NCBI GenBank assembly: GCA_012727715.1
Contig: JAAYGN010000012.1
Location: forward strand, 1-48,091
Direction: 5' to 3'
DNA from: Desulfovibrionales bacterium
GTDB lineage: Bacteria > Desulfobacterota > Desulfovibrionia > Desulfovibrionales > Desulfomicrobiaceae
DNA length: 48,091 nt
The position numbers and the translations under genes are program-made. Of the stretch, positions 16,823 to 25,286 are shown one piece after another. The notes below the pieces were generated by a model, which saw only the letters and a program-made list of their open reading frames with translations, made no database searches and was not told the origin of the DNA. How positions within the stretch are numbered: the stretch's first letter is position 1; each line of letters opens with the position of its first letter.

Positions 16823-17698
16823 ATGCACCGGGACAAAGAGAGCTTTGTCTCCTGGGATATTGGAGGGGGGAGGACCTTGGGTCCGGCCCCCTTTTTTGTT
16901 GTGGGTATTGTGAATTGTACCCCTGATTCCTTTTATGATGGAGGTGTTGCCTCCTGTTTTTCTTTGGCTGTCTCTCGGGCTCTGGCTCTGTTGGATCAGG
17001 GAGCTGATATTCTTGATCTTGGCGGGGAAAGTACCCGGCCCTTCGCCCCTTCTGTTAATGAAAAAGAAGAATTGGAGCGGGTTTTACCTGTGGTACAAGA
17101 GATCATTCGTCTTCGGCCTGAGACCATTATTTCCATTGACACTACCAAAGCCAAGGTAGCCAAGTCTTGCTTGGAGGCTGGAGCCAGAATCATCAATGAT
17201 GTGTCAGCCTTGAAGGCCGACCCGGCTTTACTTGATGTTTTGATCAAGTATCAGCCAGGGTATGTGCTTATGCATAGGCAAGGTGATCCCAAGACCATGC
17301 AACTCGCACCGCACTATGAGGATGTTATAGAGGAAATTCATCATTTTTTCGCTGATCATTTACAATTTTTGCAGCACAAGGGATTGGACAAGGCAAAAGT
17401 TGTCCTGGACCCAGGTATTGGTTTTGGTAAATTGCTTGAGCATAATCTGGAGATTTTACGTCATGTGGACTTCTTTTTTGACTTGGGTTGCCCCCTTTAT
17501 CTTGGTTTGTCGAACAAGTCGTTATGGAGAGATTTTTTGGGGCGCGAAGGACGCGAACGCAATGCTGCTACTTTGGCGGCAACTGCCTTGCTCTATCAAA
17601 AAGGGGTACGCATTCATCGGGTTCATGAAGTACAGGAGTGTTGCGATGCCTTACGGGTAGCTCATAGTTTAGGACAAGGAGGAGGTACTTTGTGCTGA
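16823..17698 (+). CDS. folP: Dihydropteroate synthase
   Basis: The product has GIVNCTPDSFYDGG (pterin-binding start), DILDLGGESTRPFA, ISIDTTKAKVA, IINDVSALKAD, VLMHRQGDPKTMQ and VVLDPGIGFGK, the full FolP motif series. It condenses 4-aminobenzoate with dihydropterin pyrophosphate in folate synthesis. I place the start at ATG 16823 (291 residues), five bases after the ftsH stop with GAGG upstream; in-frame starts at 16808 and 16751 lie inside ftsH. An ftsH-folP-cdaA order is common in bacteria. Its end overlaps the cdaA start by 7 bases. Confidence 0.94.
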   Translation: MHRDKESFVSWDIGGGRTLGPAPFFVVGIVNCTPDSFYDGGVASCFSLAVSRALALLDQGADILDLGGESTRPFAPSVNEKEELERVLPVVQEIIRLRPETIISIDTTKAKVAKSCLEAGARIINDVSALKADPALLDVLIKYQPGYVLMHRQGDPKTMQLAPHYEDVIEEIHHFFADHLQFLQHKGLDKAKVVLDPGIGFGKLLEHNLEILRHVDFFFDLGCPLYLGLSNKSLWRDFLGREGRERNAATLAATALLYQKGVRIHRVHEVQECCDALRVAHSLGQGGGTLC

Positions 17699-18447
17699 GT
17701 TTTACCATAGGTCATTTGCAGATCACCTGGCGGGATATTCTTGATGTTCTCCTGGTTGGTTATATTTTTTTTCGTATTATTTTGCTCATCAAAGGCTCCA
17801 GGGCTGTATCAGTTATTTACGGGCTTCTTTTGGTAGTTATTGTGTATTTTGCTGCGGGAGAGTTTGGTCTATATACGTTGAGCTGGCTTCTTGGAAACTT
17901 TTTGGGTTCCATTTTTTTGGTGGTTATCATTCTTTTTCGTCGGGATATTCGTAAAGCTTTGGCTGTCATGGGTGCTACTACTATATTCAAAAAAGAACTG
18001 GTACAGTCTTCTGTGCTTGATGAACTCATTATAGCTCTTCTGCAGATGGCCAAAAATAAAACTGGTGCACTTATTGTTATTGAGCGTAATATTCCCATAA
18101 GTGATATTATTTCTGGTGGTATTGAACTACAAGCCAAGTTTAGTAAAGATTTGTTGTTGACCATTTTTCATCCTGATACTTCTTTGCATGATGGTGCGGT
18201 TATTATCAGAGATTCCAAGATTGATCGAGCTGCTTGTATTTTGCCTCTGGCCACAGGTTTTAAACATGAGGCATCCTTGGGAACCAGACATCGAGCAGCC
18301 CTGGGAGTAACGGAAGAAAGTGATGCTGTGGCTTTGGTCGTGTCGGAGGAGCGAGGCAGTATTTCTTTGGCCGTAGGTGGCAGAATCACCAGTGGTTTAA
18401 ATGAAGTGCGCTTGAAGAAAGTTCTTGGTGCAGCATTGAGGAAGTAA
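17692..18447 (+). CDS. cdaA: Diadenylate cyclase CdaA (DisA_N domain)
   Basis: The 251-residue product starts at GTG 17692 behind GGAGG. It has three hydrophobic helices in residues ~15-82 and then a DAC domain with DGAVII (DGA at 167-169) and GTRHRAALG (RHR at 199-201), the two catalytic motifs that convert two ATP to c-di-AMP. It is membrane-bound. The neighbouring YbbR-domain protein is its usual regulator (CdaR). The third usual partner, glmM, is not found immediately downstream here. Confidence 0.94.
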   Translation: MLSFTIGHLQITWRDILDVLLVGYIFFRIILLIKGSRAVSVIYGLLLVVIVYFAAGEFGLYTLSWLLGNFLGSIFLVVIILFRRDIRKALAVMGATTIFKKELVQSSVLDELIIALLQMAKNKTGALIVIERNIPISDIISGGIELQAKFSKDLLLTIFHPDTSLHDGAVIIRDSKIDRAACILPLATGFKHEASLGTRHRAALGVTEESDAVALVVSEERGSISLAVGGRITSGLNEVRLKKVLGAALRK

Positions 18448-19358
18448 TGTGGAATAATTGGAAATATCGTATTCTGGCACTGATTATGGCCCTGCTTTGC
18501 TGGTACGTTGTTTCGGGCCAGGAAAAAGTGGAAACTTGGCTGGAAATCCCTTTGGAATTCGTCAATTTACCGCCCCGCATAGAAATTACTTCTGGCCTGG
18601 TCAACAAGATTCAGGTGCGCATTCGGGGCACCAGTAATCAGGTGCGTTCTTTAAATACCAGTCGGTTAGCGTACAAGCTGGACCTGGGAAAAATTCAAAC
18701 CGGAGCTAATGTTATTCCTTTGACCACAGAACGCATGACAATCATTTCTGCTGTGGAAATTGTCGAGATCCGTCCGTCCAGCCTGGAGCTTGTAGCGGAT
18801 GCAGCCATGACCAAGGAAGTTCCTGTGCATCTGGATTGGCAGGGCTTACCAGCTCCAGACACCATGTTTAAAGAGATGCGACTGACTCCAAACAAGATCA
18901 TGCTTACAGGCCTGGCCAGTAAGCTTCAAAATATCGATCAGCTGCAAACAGAAAAAGTAATTATTGCGGAAAATGATAAACTTAATGTGTCTGGTCAGGT
19001 GCATATACTTATTCCCAAGGACGTAAGTAGTGATAAAGCAACAATAGCATATGAACTGTATTTTGGGCTTTTGACCCAAGAACTTTGGGTCAAAATGAAT
19101 GTGGAAAGCATTAAGCATGATTCCTACACCTATGTGGTTGATCCCAACTTTATCCGCGCCAGACTGGCAATTCCAGTGCGTTTGCTGAAAGAAAAGGACT
19201 GGCGAGAAACATTGTCTGTGGTGGTGGATCCTGGTGCAAATCCTGCTTTGGGTATGGTGATGCTCCGTCCGGAACTGCTTTTCCCTGATGGGGTGGAAGT
19301 GCTGGAGTTTAAGCCTGAAGAGATTGAGGCTGTCATTCAATACAAAGACCTTTTTTAG
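18447..19358 (+). CDS. YbbR-domain protein, CdaR-like regulator of diadenylate cyclase
   Basis: The 303-residue product has an N-terminal helix (residues ~6-22, ILALIMALLCWYVVSGQEK) followed by extracytoplasmic YbbR-type repeats. These show PLEFVNLPPRIEI, VRIRGTSNQVRSL, and a second repeat with VPVHLDWQGLP and KIMLTGLASKLQNI. In other bacteria such proteins bind CdaA and tune c-di-AMP production. The start codon overlaps the cdaA stop by one base, so production is coupled. Sequence divergence is high, as usual in this family. Confidence 0.85.
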   Translation: MWNNWKYRILALIMALLCWYVVSGQEKVETWLEIPLEFVNLPPRIEITSGLVNKIQVRIRGTSNQVRSLNTSRLAYKLDLGKIQTGANVIPLTTERMTIISAVEIVEIRPSSLELVADAAMTKEVPVHLDWQGLPAPDTMFKEMRLTPNKIMLTGLASKLQNIDQLQTEKVIIAENDKLNVSGQVHILIPKDVSSDKATIAYELYFGLLTQELWVKMNVESIKHDSYTYVVDPNFIRARLAIPVRLLKEKDWRETLSVVVDPGANPALGMVMLRPELLFPDGVEVLEFKPEEIEAVIQYKDLF

Positions 19359-19609
19359 TCTATAGTTCTACTTTGTAAGATCGTGTGGCTGTTATGTAAA
19401 CAGAAGATGATAGGAGTGCTCATACTCCAGCGCCGTTTTTATTTCAGACATACCGTCAGAATTACTCCAAGCCACTTAACAACATCCCCTTGACGGGCGA
19501 CTGGGTAGCTCACGTTTTTATTTCGTGTCAGGCAATTGTGTGCAGGCAAAGAAGTGGGCTGACAGGTCTTTTTAAAAACATACATACGGTTCTATAAGTG
19601 AGGACAATT

Positions 19610-20278
19610 ATGCAACATTCTGTACTCATCAGCGATTTTGATGGGACCATGACCGAAAACGATTTTTACAAGCTGGTGGCAGAACGATTATTGCCTGCAC
19701 AAGCCCTTGAATTTTGGCAAGAATATCGTCGTGGCCGTATAAGTCATTTTAAAGCGTTACAGAATATTTTTAGCCAATTGCGAGCACCACAGAAGGTTCT
19801 GGAGGAGTTGATCCTGGACATGCATCTTGATCCATCTCTGGCCAAAGATATTGTTTGTTTGCGTAAAGCTGGGTGGAAAGTGGTTGTGGCTTCTGCCGGA
19901 TGCCAGTGGTATATTGACCGGCTTTTGACTGGAGCTGGATTAACTATTGGGCCACAAGGAGATGTGGAAGTACATGCCAACCCAGGTACGTACTCTTCAG
20001 GAACAGGTCTGACCATGACCATGCCAGAAGATTTGCAATTTCGCAGTCAGGAAACCGGAGTGCATAAGGCAGCTATTGTGCACTATTATCTGCAAAATGC
20101 GCATCAGGTCGCTTATGCTGGTGATGGCTGGACAGATGTGGATGCTGCCATGTTGGTGCCACCCCATTTACGTTTTGCCAAAGCCGATATTAAACAGGCC
20201 TTGGATGAACGAGGAGAACAAGCCCGGATTTTTACACATTGGTCTGAAGTTGCCCGTACTATCGTGGAACTGGAGTAA
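19610..20278 (+). CDS. HAD-superfamily phosphatase (MtnX/PSP-like)
   Basis: The 222-residue product begins MQHSVLISDFDGTMTENDF, where DFDGT is the HAD nucleophile motif. Motif II is VVVASAGCQWYIDRLL and motif IV is YAGDGWTDVDAAML. It resembles MtnX/phosphoserine-phosphatase-like enzymes. ATG 19610 is chosen over GTG 19598 because AGGA lies 6 bases before it. The stop is 2 bases before the next start, so the pair is coupled. Pairing with a glycerol-1-phosphate-dehydrogenase-like enzyme suggests a phosphorylated polyol or related substrate, but this is inference. Confidence 0.85.
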   Translation: MQHSVLISDFDGTMTENDFYKLVAERLLPAQALEFWQEYRRGRISHFKALQNIFSQLRAPQKVLEELILDMHLDPSLAKDIVCLRKAGWKVVVASAGCQWYIDRLLTGAGLTIGPQGDVEVHANPGTYSSGTGLTMTMPEDLQFRSQETGVHKAAIVHYYLQNAHQVAYAGDGWTDVDAAMLVPPHLRFAKADIKQALDERGEQARIFTHWSEVARTIVELE

Positions 20279-20280
20279 GT

Positions 20281-21327
20281 ATGAATTTTTCACCCCGCAT
20301 TGCTGTCCCTGGTCTGGTACGGATTAAGAGTAAGGCCTTACAACGTTTGGGGATCTATTTACAACGTAATCAGTATGAGCAGGTGACCATGGTGGTCAGT
20401 GCCGGACTGCCGAAAGAAGTTCTTGACGTTGCGCAAAAGAGTTTAGCGTTGAAACATATTCAGGTCGTTACCTGGATTGAAGTCAATACCAATGATTTTG
20501 AGGCAGTGGCAGAATTTTTTGCCAGTCTTTCGGGCAAGGTTCAGGCCATTGTCGGACTTGGGGGCGGAAAAGCCCTGGATGTGGCCAAATACCTCGCCTT
20601 TTTAGCCAGAAAACCCTACTTTGCTGTCCCAACTTCCTTGAGTAATGATGGATTTTGTAGCCCCATGGCCAGTTTGACCATCAAGGGACGACGGCGCTCT
20701 TTGGCTGCTGCCTTGCCTCATGGCGTGATTATTGACGTTGATGTCTGTTTGCAGGCTCCCCGGATTTTGTGGCTGTCTGGGGTCGGAGATCTGGTATCCA
20801 AGTTTTCTGCTGTCCATGATTGGAAGTTGGCTTTCCATCATAAAGGAGAGCTGGTGGAAGATTTGGCAGCCTTGCTTTCAGACGCTACTGTGTATCAGTT
20901 TTTAGCTAATCCTGTGTTTACGCACCAAGGGATAATCCAATTGGCAACAGCACTTATGCTTAATGGTATTGCCATGGAGATTTGCGGTTCGTCCCGGCCA
21001 GCGAGTGGGAGTGAACATCTTATTTCTCACGCCCTTGATGAAATAAGCACCACACCCAGATTACATGGGCTTCAGGTAGGCATGGCCACGTATATTACTT
21101 GCCGTTTGCAAGGTCAGCAGGCTGATACAGTGGACCGAGTTTTTCAGGCTACTGGGTTTTGGGAAGCTGTGCGGGCGAATCCTTTTTCACGACAAGAATG
21201 GCTGGATGCAGTGGTCATGGCACCGAGCATAAAAGAAAATTTTTTTACCGTGCTTTCCACACGTGATTGTTTGCCGGAATTTCGGTCTATGCTCAATGAA
21301 GCTGTGCTTAAGGATTGTTTTGTATGA
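20281..21327 (+). CDS. Glycerol-1-phosphate-dehydrogenase-like enzyme (EgsA/AraM group)
   Basis: The 348-residue member of the iron-alcohol-dehydrogenase/dehydroquinate-synthase superfamily has AIVGLGGGKALDVAKYLA (NAD-binding glycine loop), PTSLSNDGFCSPMASLT, and metal-ligand regions GVGDLVSKFSA and SGSEHLISHALDE. These match sn-glycerol-1-phosphate dehydrogenases, which reduce DHAP to G1P in archaea and in some bacteria (AraM). GGAG lies just before ATG. What a bacterium would do with G1P here is unclear, since no PcrB-like prenyltransferase is nearby. A related polyol or 3-dehydroquinate-type reaction cannot be excluded. Confidence 0.8.
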   Translation: MNFSPRIAVPGLVRIKSKALQRLGIYLQRNQYEQVTMVVSAGLPKEVLDVAQKSLALKHIQVVTWIEVNTNDFEAVAEFFASLSGKVQAIVGLGGGKALDVAKYLAFLARKPYFAVPTSLSNDGFCSPMASLTIKGRRRSLAAALPHGVIIDVDVCLQAPRILWLSGVGDLVSKFSAVHDWKLAFHHKGELVEDLAALLSDATVYQFLANPVFTHQGIIQLATALMLNGIAMEICGSSRPASGSEHLISHALDEISTTPRLHGLQVGMATYITCRLQGQQADTVDRVFQATGFWEAVRANPFSRQEWLDAVVMAPSIKENFFTVLSTRDCLPEFRSMLNEAVLKDCFV

Positions 21328-21483
21328 TGGGGTGTAGTCACGTGACAGTGTTTTAAGTTTTGTCATGCGTGGCAGACCAATTGCCTGCTTGGCCCATTAA
21401 CCTAAAAAAGAACTTGCCATTTTGGGTGCCCATGGATAATAGCTGACTTCGCCTTTGGCCAATGCCAAGGCATGTCTTATTAT

Positions 21484-21560
21484 GGCGAGGTAGCTCAGAT
21501 GGTTAGAGCATGCGGCTCATATCCGCAGAGTCGGGGGTTCAATTCCCTCCCTCGCTACCA
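21484..21560 (+). tRNA. tRNA-Met (CAU), probably elongator
   Basis: This 77-base cloverleaf with encoded CCA has acceptor GGCGAGG/CCTCGCT (a G-U at the end), D stem GCTC/GAGC, anticodon stem-loop TGCGG-CTCATAT-CCGCA and T loop TTCAATT. A GG start and paired acceptor exclude the initiator type. The G1-U72 form resembles elongator tRNA-Met, but tRNA-Ile2 also has CAU. A possible promoter TTGCCA (21414-21419) with TAATAG (21437-21442), 17 bases apart, lies upstream. Confidence 0.93.
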
Positions 21561-21568
21561 AAAAATCA

Positions 21569-21594
21569 AGGGGAGGCTATAGCCTCCCCTTTTT
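21569..21594 (+). terminator. Terminator after tRNA-Met
   Basis: AGGGGAGGCT (21569-21578) pairs with AGCCTCCCCT (21581-21590), followed by TTTT. It is a strong GC-rich palindrome placed 8 bases after the tRNA 3' end. Confidence 0.92.
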
Positions 21595-21597
21595 ATA

Positions 21598-22349
21598 TTC
21601 TGCCCAGGATTTTACGTTCAGTTTTGCTACGGTTTGTCAAAACTATCATTATATCTTTGCCCAATAAAACTACTCAAAAGAATACAAAGACCTTTTCTGG
21701 ATTATTTTTGTGGTTGTGGTGTTCATCTCAACAAATCTTGAGCCACCTATATTCTTTAAGTCCAGACTCTGAAGGATACTTCAGAAATAACTCCGTACAC
21801 AAAGGGCCTTTACTTGTATATAAATCTTATATGTGCATACTATCCCTTGTTGTCAGAATTTTCCCCCCTTGTGTTTGAGGTTAATATTTGTATTTTTTTG
21901 GGGGGATTGATACGTCTTGGAAAAAGGGACTGGTGCGCATAGTCAATGATTGCGTCTTTTCATGGGAAGTGACAGGCATGTAGCTATGTAGTAAATAAAC
22001 CCAGGCAGCTCTTTACTTACTACTAGCTGCTTGTGGGGTTTTGAAGAGCTTGATGTATTGTGCTCTACCCCAATGGAAATAAGTATCTTTATAAGGCCCA
22101 TTTCTCTTGATACATAAATAAATTACAAGTATAGGCAAAGGTATCAAAAATTTGAACTGGACTGAGTAAAATTTGAAGACAGTAAATGCTTGCTTTGGAA
22201 AGAAGGGGGCTATTAATTTATGTTTTATAATTTACACTATGGGATGTTTCTTTCAATAGCGTATAGTAATTTGTCATTTTTTAAATAAATTTTCTATATT
22301 GTTTATATAATTTTAGATTTATTATCATTATGTACTATAGGTTAAAATT
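21598..22349. other. Long AT-rich non-coding region between tRNA-Met and the PilZ gene
   Basis: About 750 bases hold no convincing gene. The open frame that crosses 21510-21878 begins inside the tRNA and looks spurious. A bulged hairpin lies at 21997-22042 (AAACCC...GCAGCT / AGCTGC...GGGTTT followed by T's). The rightmost 100 bases are extremely AT-rich and contain TATAAT (22306-22311) about 40 bases before the PilZ start. No duplicate of the tRNA end, integrase or transposon terminus was seen. Confidence 0.55.
21997..22042 (+). terminator. Bulged hairpin with T-run, terminator-like
   Basis: AAACCC (21997-22002) and GCAGCT (22005-22010) on the left arm pair with AGCTGC (22025-22030) and GGGTTT (22036-22041) on the right, with a small bulge, then T's. 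No gene immediately upstream would need it. It may end an unseen small transcript or be an incidental structure. Confidence 0.4.
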
Positions 22350-22838
22350 ATGAATACAAATAAAAAATCTGATGTTGAAATTTTTGTACATAATAGAACT
22401 GTTGTTTCTTTTTCTTGCCCTCATTGCAAATTAGAAAAGAGTATCGATATTAGTAAGATAAAAAATGTTACTCATTGGAATATCAAGGCTACATGCACTA
22501 GATGTAAAAATGATTTTACTGTGTCTTTTAATTTAAGAAAGTATTTTAGAAAAAAAACAGACTTGTCAGCTACATTGTATAAAACATTAAAATTTAATGA
22601 TTATTTAGGTGACGCACAGGTAACCGATATGTCCTTATCTGGCATTGGATTTACTACGAAAGAAAATATTTCTAAGCATAATGTTTTAGCTATAAGATTT
22701 GTTTTAGATAATAATGAAAATACAGAAGTATGTAAGGAAATAAAAATAGAATCTATTCGTGATGATAAAATAGGGGCTAGTTTTATAGATGGTATTGTTC
22801 TAGATAAAGATTTTAGAAATTATATTGTAAATCAATAG
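22350..22838 (+). CDS. PilZ-domain protein with an N-terminal zinc-ribbon-like motif
   Basis: The 162-residue product has CxxC pairs at C23/C26 and C49/C52 (CPHC, CTRC), a likely zinc ribbon. A PilZ domain follows, with RKYFRK (RxxxR at 63-67) and VTDMSLSGIGF (DxSxxG, D93-G98), the c-di-GMP-binding residues. Similar proteins act as c-di-GMP receptors. The gene is markedly more AT-rich than its neighbours, with heavy use of AAA, ATA and TTA codons. It is followed after 20 bases by the binding-protein/OmpA fusion. A TATAAT at 22306 is the only promoter element visible. Confidence 0.85.
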   Translation: MNTNKKSDVEIFVHNRTVVSFSCPHCKLEKSIDISKIKNVTHWNIKATCTRCKNDFTVSFNLRKYFRKKTDLSATLYKTLKFNDYLGDAQVTDMSLSGIGFTTKENISKHNVLAIRFVLDNNENTEVCKEIKIESIRDDKIGASFIDGIVLDKDFRNYIVNQ

Positions 22839-22858
22839 AATAATTATAGGAGCAATAG

Positions 22859-24820
22859 ATGGCAGGAACAGACAGGTCACATCTTAAAAGAAGAACTTCC
22901 TTTATAACTCTTGTTGTGTTTTCCATAGCCATTGGTATTTTTATTTTTATTGCTTTGCGACCGGATATACTCCATTTCGGCTCTTCACGTCTCGATTCTC
23001 AGATTGTAATTTTGCCTGCTCAAGCTGCGGCTGAAGGAGGCCAATGGCGTCTCGTCAGTCAATGGCAAAATCCCGGTGATATTTCAGAGCGTCATTTTTA
23101 TCTTATTGAATTCAAAAATATTCCAGGATGGGTTTCTCCCAGTCCTGTAATTTTGCGTCAGGATAAAACAGATGTTGTTATTGAGGGGCAATATACACCT
23201 ATTGAATATAGTGAGCGCACCATTTTGTCCCTGGATGGATCAAGTACCATGGCTCATCGTTTGATTCCGGAGCTGGCCACTGCCTATCTTGAAAGTATTG
23301 GAGCAGACGAGGTGCGCAAGCAGGCTGGCAGCACGGCTGACGAATCTATTGTACAGGGTATTTTTTATGCATCCAAAGAAATTCAGACCATCCGCATTAA
23401 GGGACAGGGAACTTCAGCTGGTTTAGCTGCCTTTATGGCCAATGATTGTGACATTGCCATGGCCAGTTACCCTTTTTGGGGTCACAGGGATAAGTTTTTG
23501 CATAGTCCTTGGGAGGGTGCGAAGGAAAAATTTATCATTGGTATGGATGCAGTGGCAGTTATAGTTTCAGCCAGCAATGCTGTAAAAACTTTGACCAAGG
23601 ACGAGGTTAAAAAAATATTTAGTGGGCAGATTGACAATTGGAATCAAGTTGGTGGCCCTGATACTCCGATTCATGTTTTTGCCCTAGCCAGTGATTTTGG
23701 CACCAGACTTTTTTTTCAAGATGTTTTTATGGATGGTGCTGAACTTGTAACAACCGCTAATATTGTCGATAGCCATGAAAGTTTATCTGGCTATATTGCC
23801 CAGGATTCTTTGGCCATAGGTTTTAGTAGTGTAGCCTTGGCCAATCAATGTCGAGAAGTATCTATTCAACAAACCAATGAGTCAGAAGTATTTTTGCCAT
23901 CATCTGAAAATATACGCCAGCGACGTTATCTAGGGTTTAGGCTCTTGTATCTCTATCTCAACCCTAAGCCGTCCAGCCAATATGCTCAAGATTTTATCCG
24001 GTTCTCCCAGTCTGCTTTGGGTCAAAAATTGGTTGAGAAGTTTGGGTTTGTCAGCAAAGATAGTGATGATGAAACTGCTTTAAATAAAGATGAACCTAGT
24101 GTAATGTCAGACAAAAATACAGAACAGTCCATTACACTTGTACAAAACAGTACTTTTGATCAAGACCTTGGTGAAGAAATAAGTGATAATGCCACAGGAG
24201 AAGATCGTGATACTGATCTTACTTCAGAGACTGACTTTACAATAGTTGAAGAGCCTATTGTACCATTACAAAATTCTACAGATTCTGATGAAACAAAAGA
24301 AAAATATCAAGTAATAGAAGAGGTGGATAAACTAAATGATGGGCAAGTATTTGTGCGTTCTGAGTCAAGAGTAGAGTATAATGCTTCAGAAGTTCTTCCT
24401 GTGTTAATCCAGCCTGATGAAGAAAAAGTTCCTGAGTCCTTACGTCGTAAGGTGTATCAAGAATACCAAGAGGGAATTGAAGGGGCTGTGCATCTATCTA
24501 CAGTATTTCGATTTAAATTGGGTAGTGTAGAGTTGGATCAAGAGTCTTCGGACAATATTCGCAAGGTAGTTGCTTTTTTTAAACAACAGGAAAATCAGGG
24601 CAAGCAGCCCATAGTTGTTGGATTTTCTGATACAGCAGGTGATTATTCCGGAAACTTATCTATTTCACGAGTTCGAGCACAAAAGGTTGCCAGTGTTTTG
24701 CAGGCGCAGGGTTTGGACCATGTTTTGGTTCTTGCAGCAGGGGAAGAAGATCCCGAAGAACCCAATGATACGCGAGCAGGCCGGGAGAAGAATCGCCGGG
24801 TAGAAGTGTGGATGAAGTAG
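22859..24820 (+). CDS. PstS-like substrate-binding domain fused to an OmpA C-terminal domain
   Basis: The 653-residue protein starts with a basic stretch and one helix (residues ~15-35) that anchors or exports it. Residues ~120-400 form a PstS-like binding domain: LSLDGSSTMAHRLIPELA, GQGTSAGLAAF, DEVKKIFSGQIDNWNQVGG and SDFGTRLFFQDVF. An acidic low-complexity linker (~400-535) leads to an OmpA-like peptidoglycan-binding domain (~545-653) with VVGFSDTAGDYSGNLSISR and GREKNRRVEVWMK. It would bind an anion-like ligand in the periplasm while tethered to the wall. It lies in a signalling locus rather than beside pst genes, suggesting a sensory or structural job. GGAG precedes ATG. Confidence 0.85.
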   Translation: MAGTDRSHLKRRTSFITLVVFSIAIGIFIFIALRPDILHFGSSRLDSQIVILPAQAAAEGGQWRLVSQWQNPGDISERHFYLIEFKNIPGWVSPSPVILRQDKTDVVIEGQYTPIEYSERTILSLDGSSTMAHRLIPELATAYLESIGADEVRKQAGSTADESIVQGIFYASKEIQTIRIKGQGTSAGLAAFMANDCDIAMASYPFWGHRDKFLHSPWEGAKEKFIIGMDAVAVIVSASNAVKTLTKDEVKKIFSGQIDNWNQVGGPDTPIHVFALASDFGTRLFFQDVFMDGAELVTTANIVDSHESLSGYIAQDSLAIGFSSVALANQCREVSIQQTNESEVFLPSSENIRQRRYLGFRLLYLYLNPKPSSQYAQDFIRFSQSALGQKLVEKFGFVSKDSDDETALNKDEPSVMSDKNTEQSITLVQNSTFDQDLGEEISDNATGEDRDTDLTSETDFTIVEEPIVPLQNSTDSDETKEKYQVIEEVDKLNDGQVFVRSESRVEYNASEVLPVLIQPDEEKVPESLRRKVYQEYQEGIEGAVHLSTVFRFKLGSVELDQESSDNIRKVVAFFKQQENQGKQPIVVGFSDTAGDYSGNLSISRVRAQKVASVLQAQGLDHVLVLAAGEEDPEEPNDTRAGREKNRRVEVWMK

Positions 24821-24856
24821 CTTCATTGGTGGAGCGGGTAGAGGACGGAAAAAACT

Positions 24857-25228
24857 ATGCAAAATATTTTGGTTATTGATGACGATAAACTTATGTGTCT
24901 GGCTCTAGCAAAAATATTGACTTCAGCTGGGTACAATGTGAGTCAGGCCTATGATGGTGAGGAGGGCTTGCATATATATCGGAGTCAACACTTTGACTTG
25001 GTTATCACTGATTTGATCATGCCGGACAAAGAAGGCATTCAGATTATTCGAGAGCTACGCAAAGACAATAATAAAGTACGCATCATTGCTATGTCGGCAG
25101 GAGGAAGGGGGGGGGCCACAGATTACCTCAAGTGGGCACGCCTTATGGGAGCCAAGCAATGTTTGAGCAAACCAATTAAGCGTGAGGAGTTGCTGAATGC
25201 TGTAACCGCAGTTTTGGCAATGCCTTGA
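24857..25228 (+). CDS. Stand-alone response regulator receiver (CheY-like)
   Basis: The 123-residue single receiver domain begins MQNILVIDDDKL (acidic pocket residues 8-10), with phospho-acceptor D52 in VITDLIMP, a serine switch in IIAMSAGG and the conserved lysine in LSKPIKREEL. It has no output domain, so it probably acts by protein-protein contact or as a phosphate relay or sink. It sits between the PstS/OmpA fusion and the hybrid kinase and is a likely partner of the three Hpt domains. A GAGG lies about 15 bases upstream and a nearer GGA 10 bases before ATG. Confidence 0.9.
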   Translation: MQNILVIDDDKLMCLALAKILTSAGYNVSQAYDGEEGLHIYRSQHFDLVITDLIMPDKEGIQIIRELRKDNNKVRIIAMSAGGRGGATDYLKWARLMGAKQCLSKPIKREELLNAVTAVLAMP

Positions 25229-25286
25229 ATTTTTAGATGTTATCAACCTTTTTTCTTTGCCATTAGGCAATGTTTACGAGTGGGAT

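Noticed and set aside
21510-21878. Plus-strand 122-codon frame after tRNA-Met
   Set aside because: It begins inside the tRNA, crosses its terminator, has no SD and shows no recognisable protein features.
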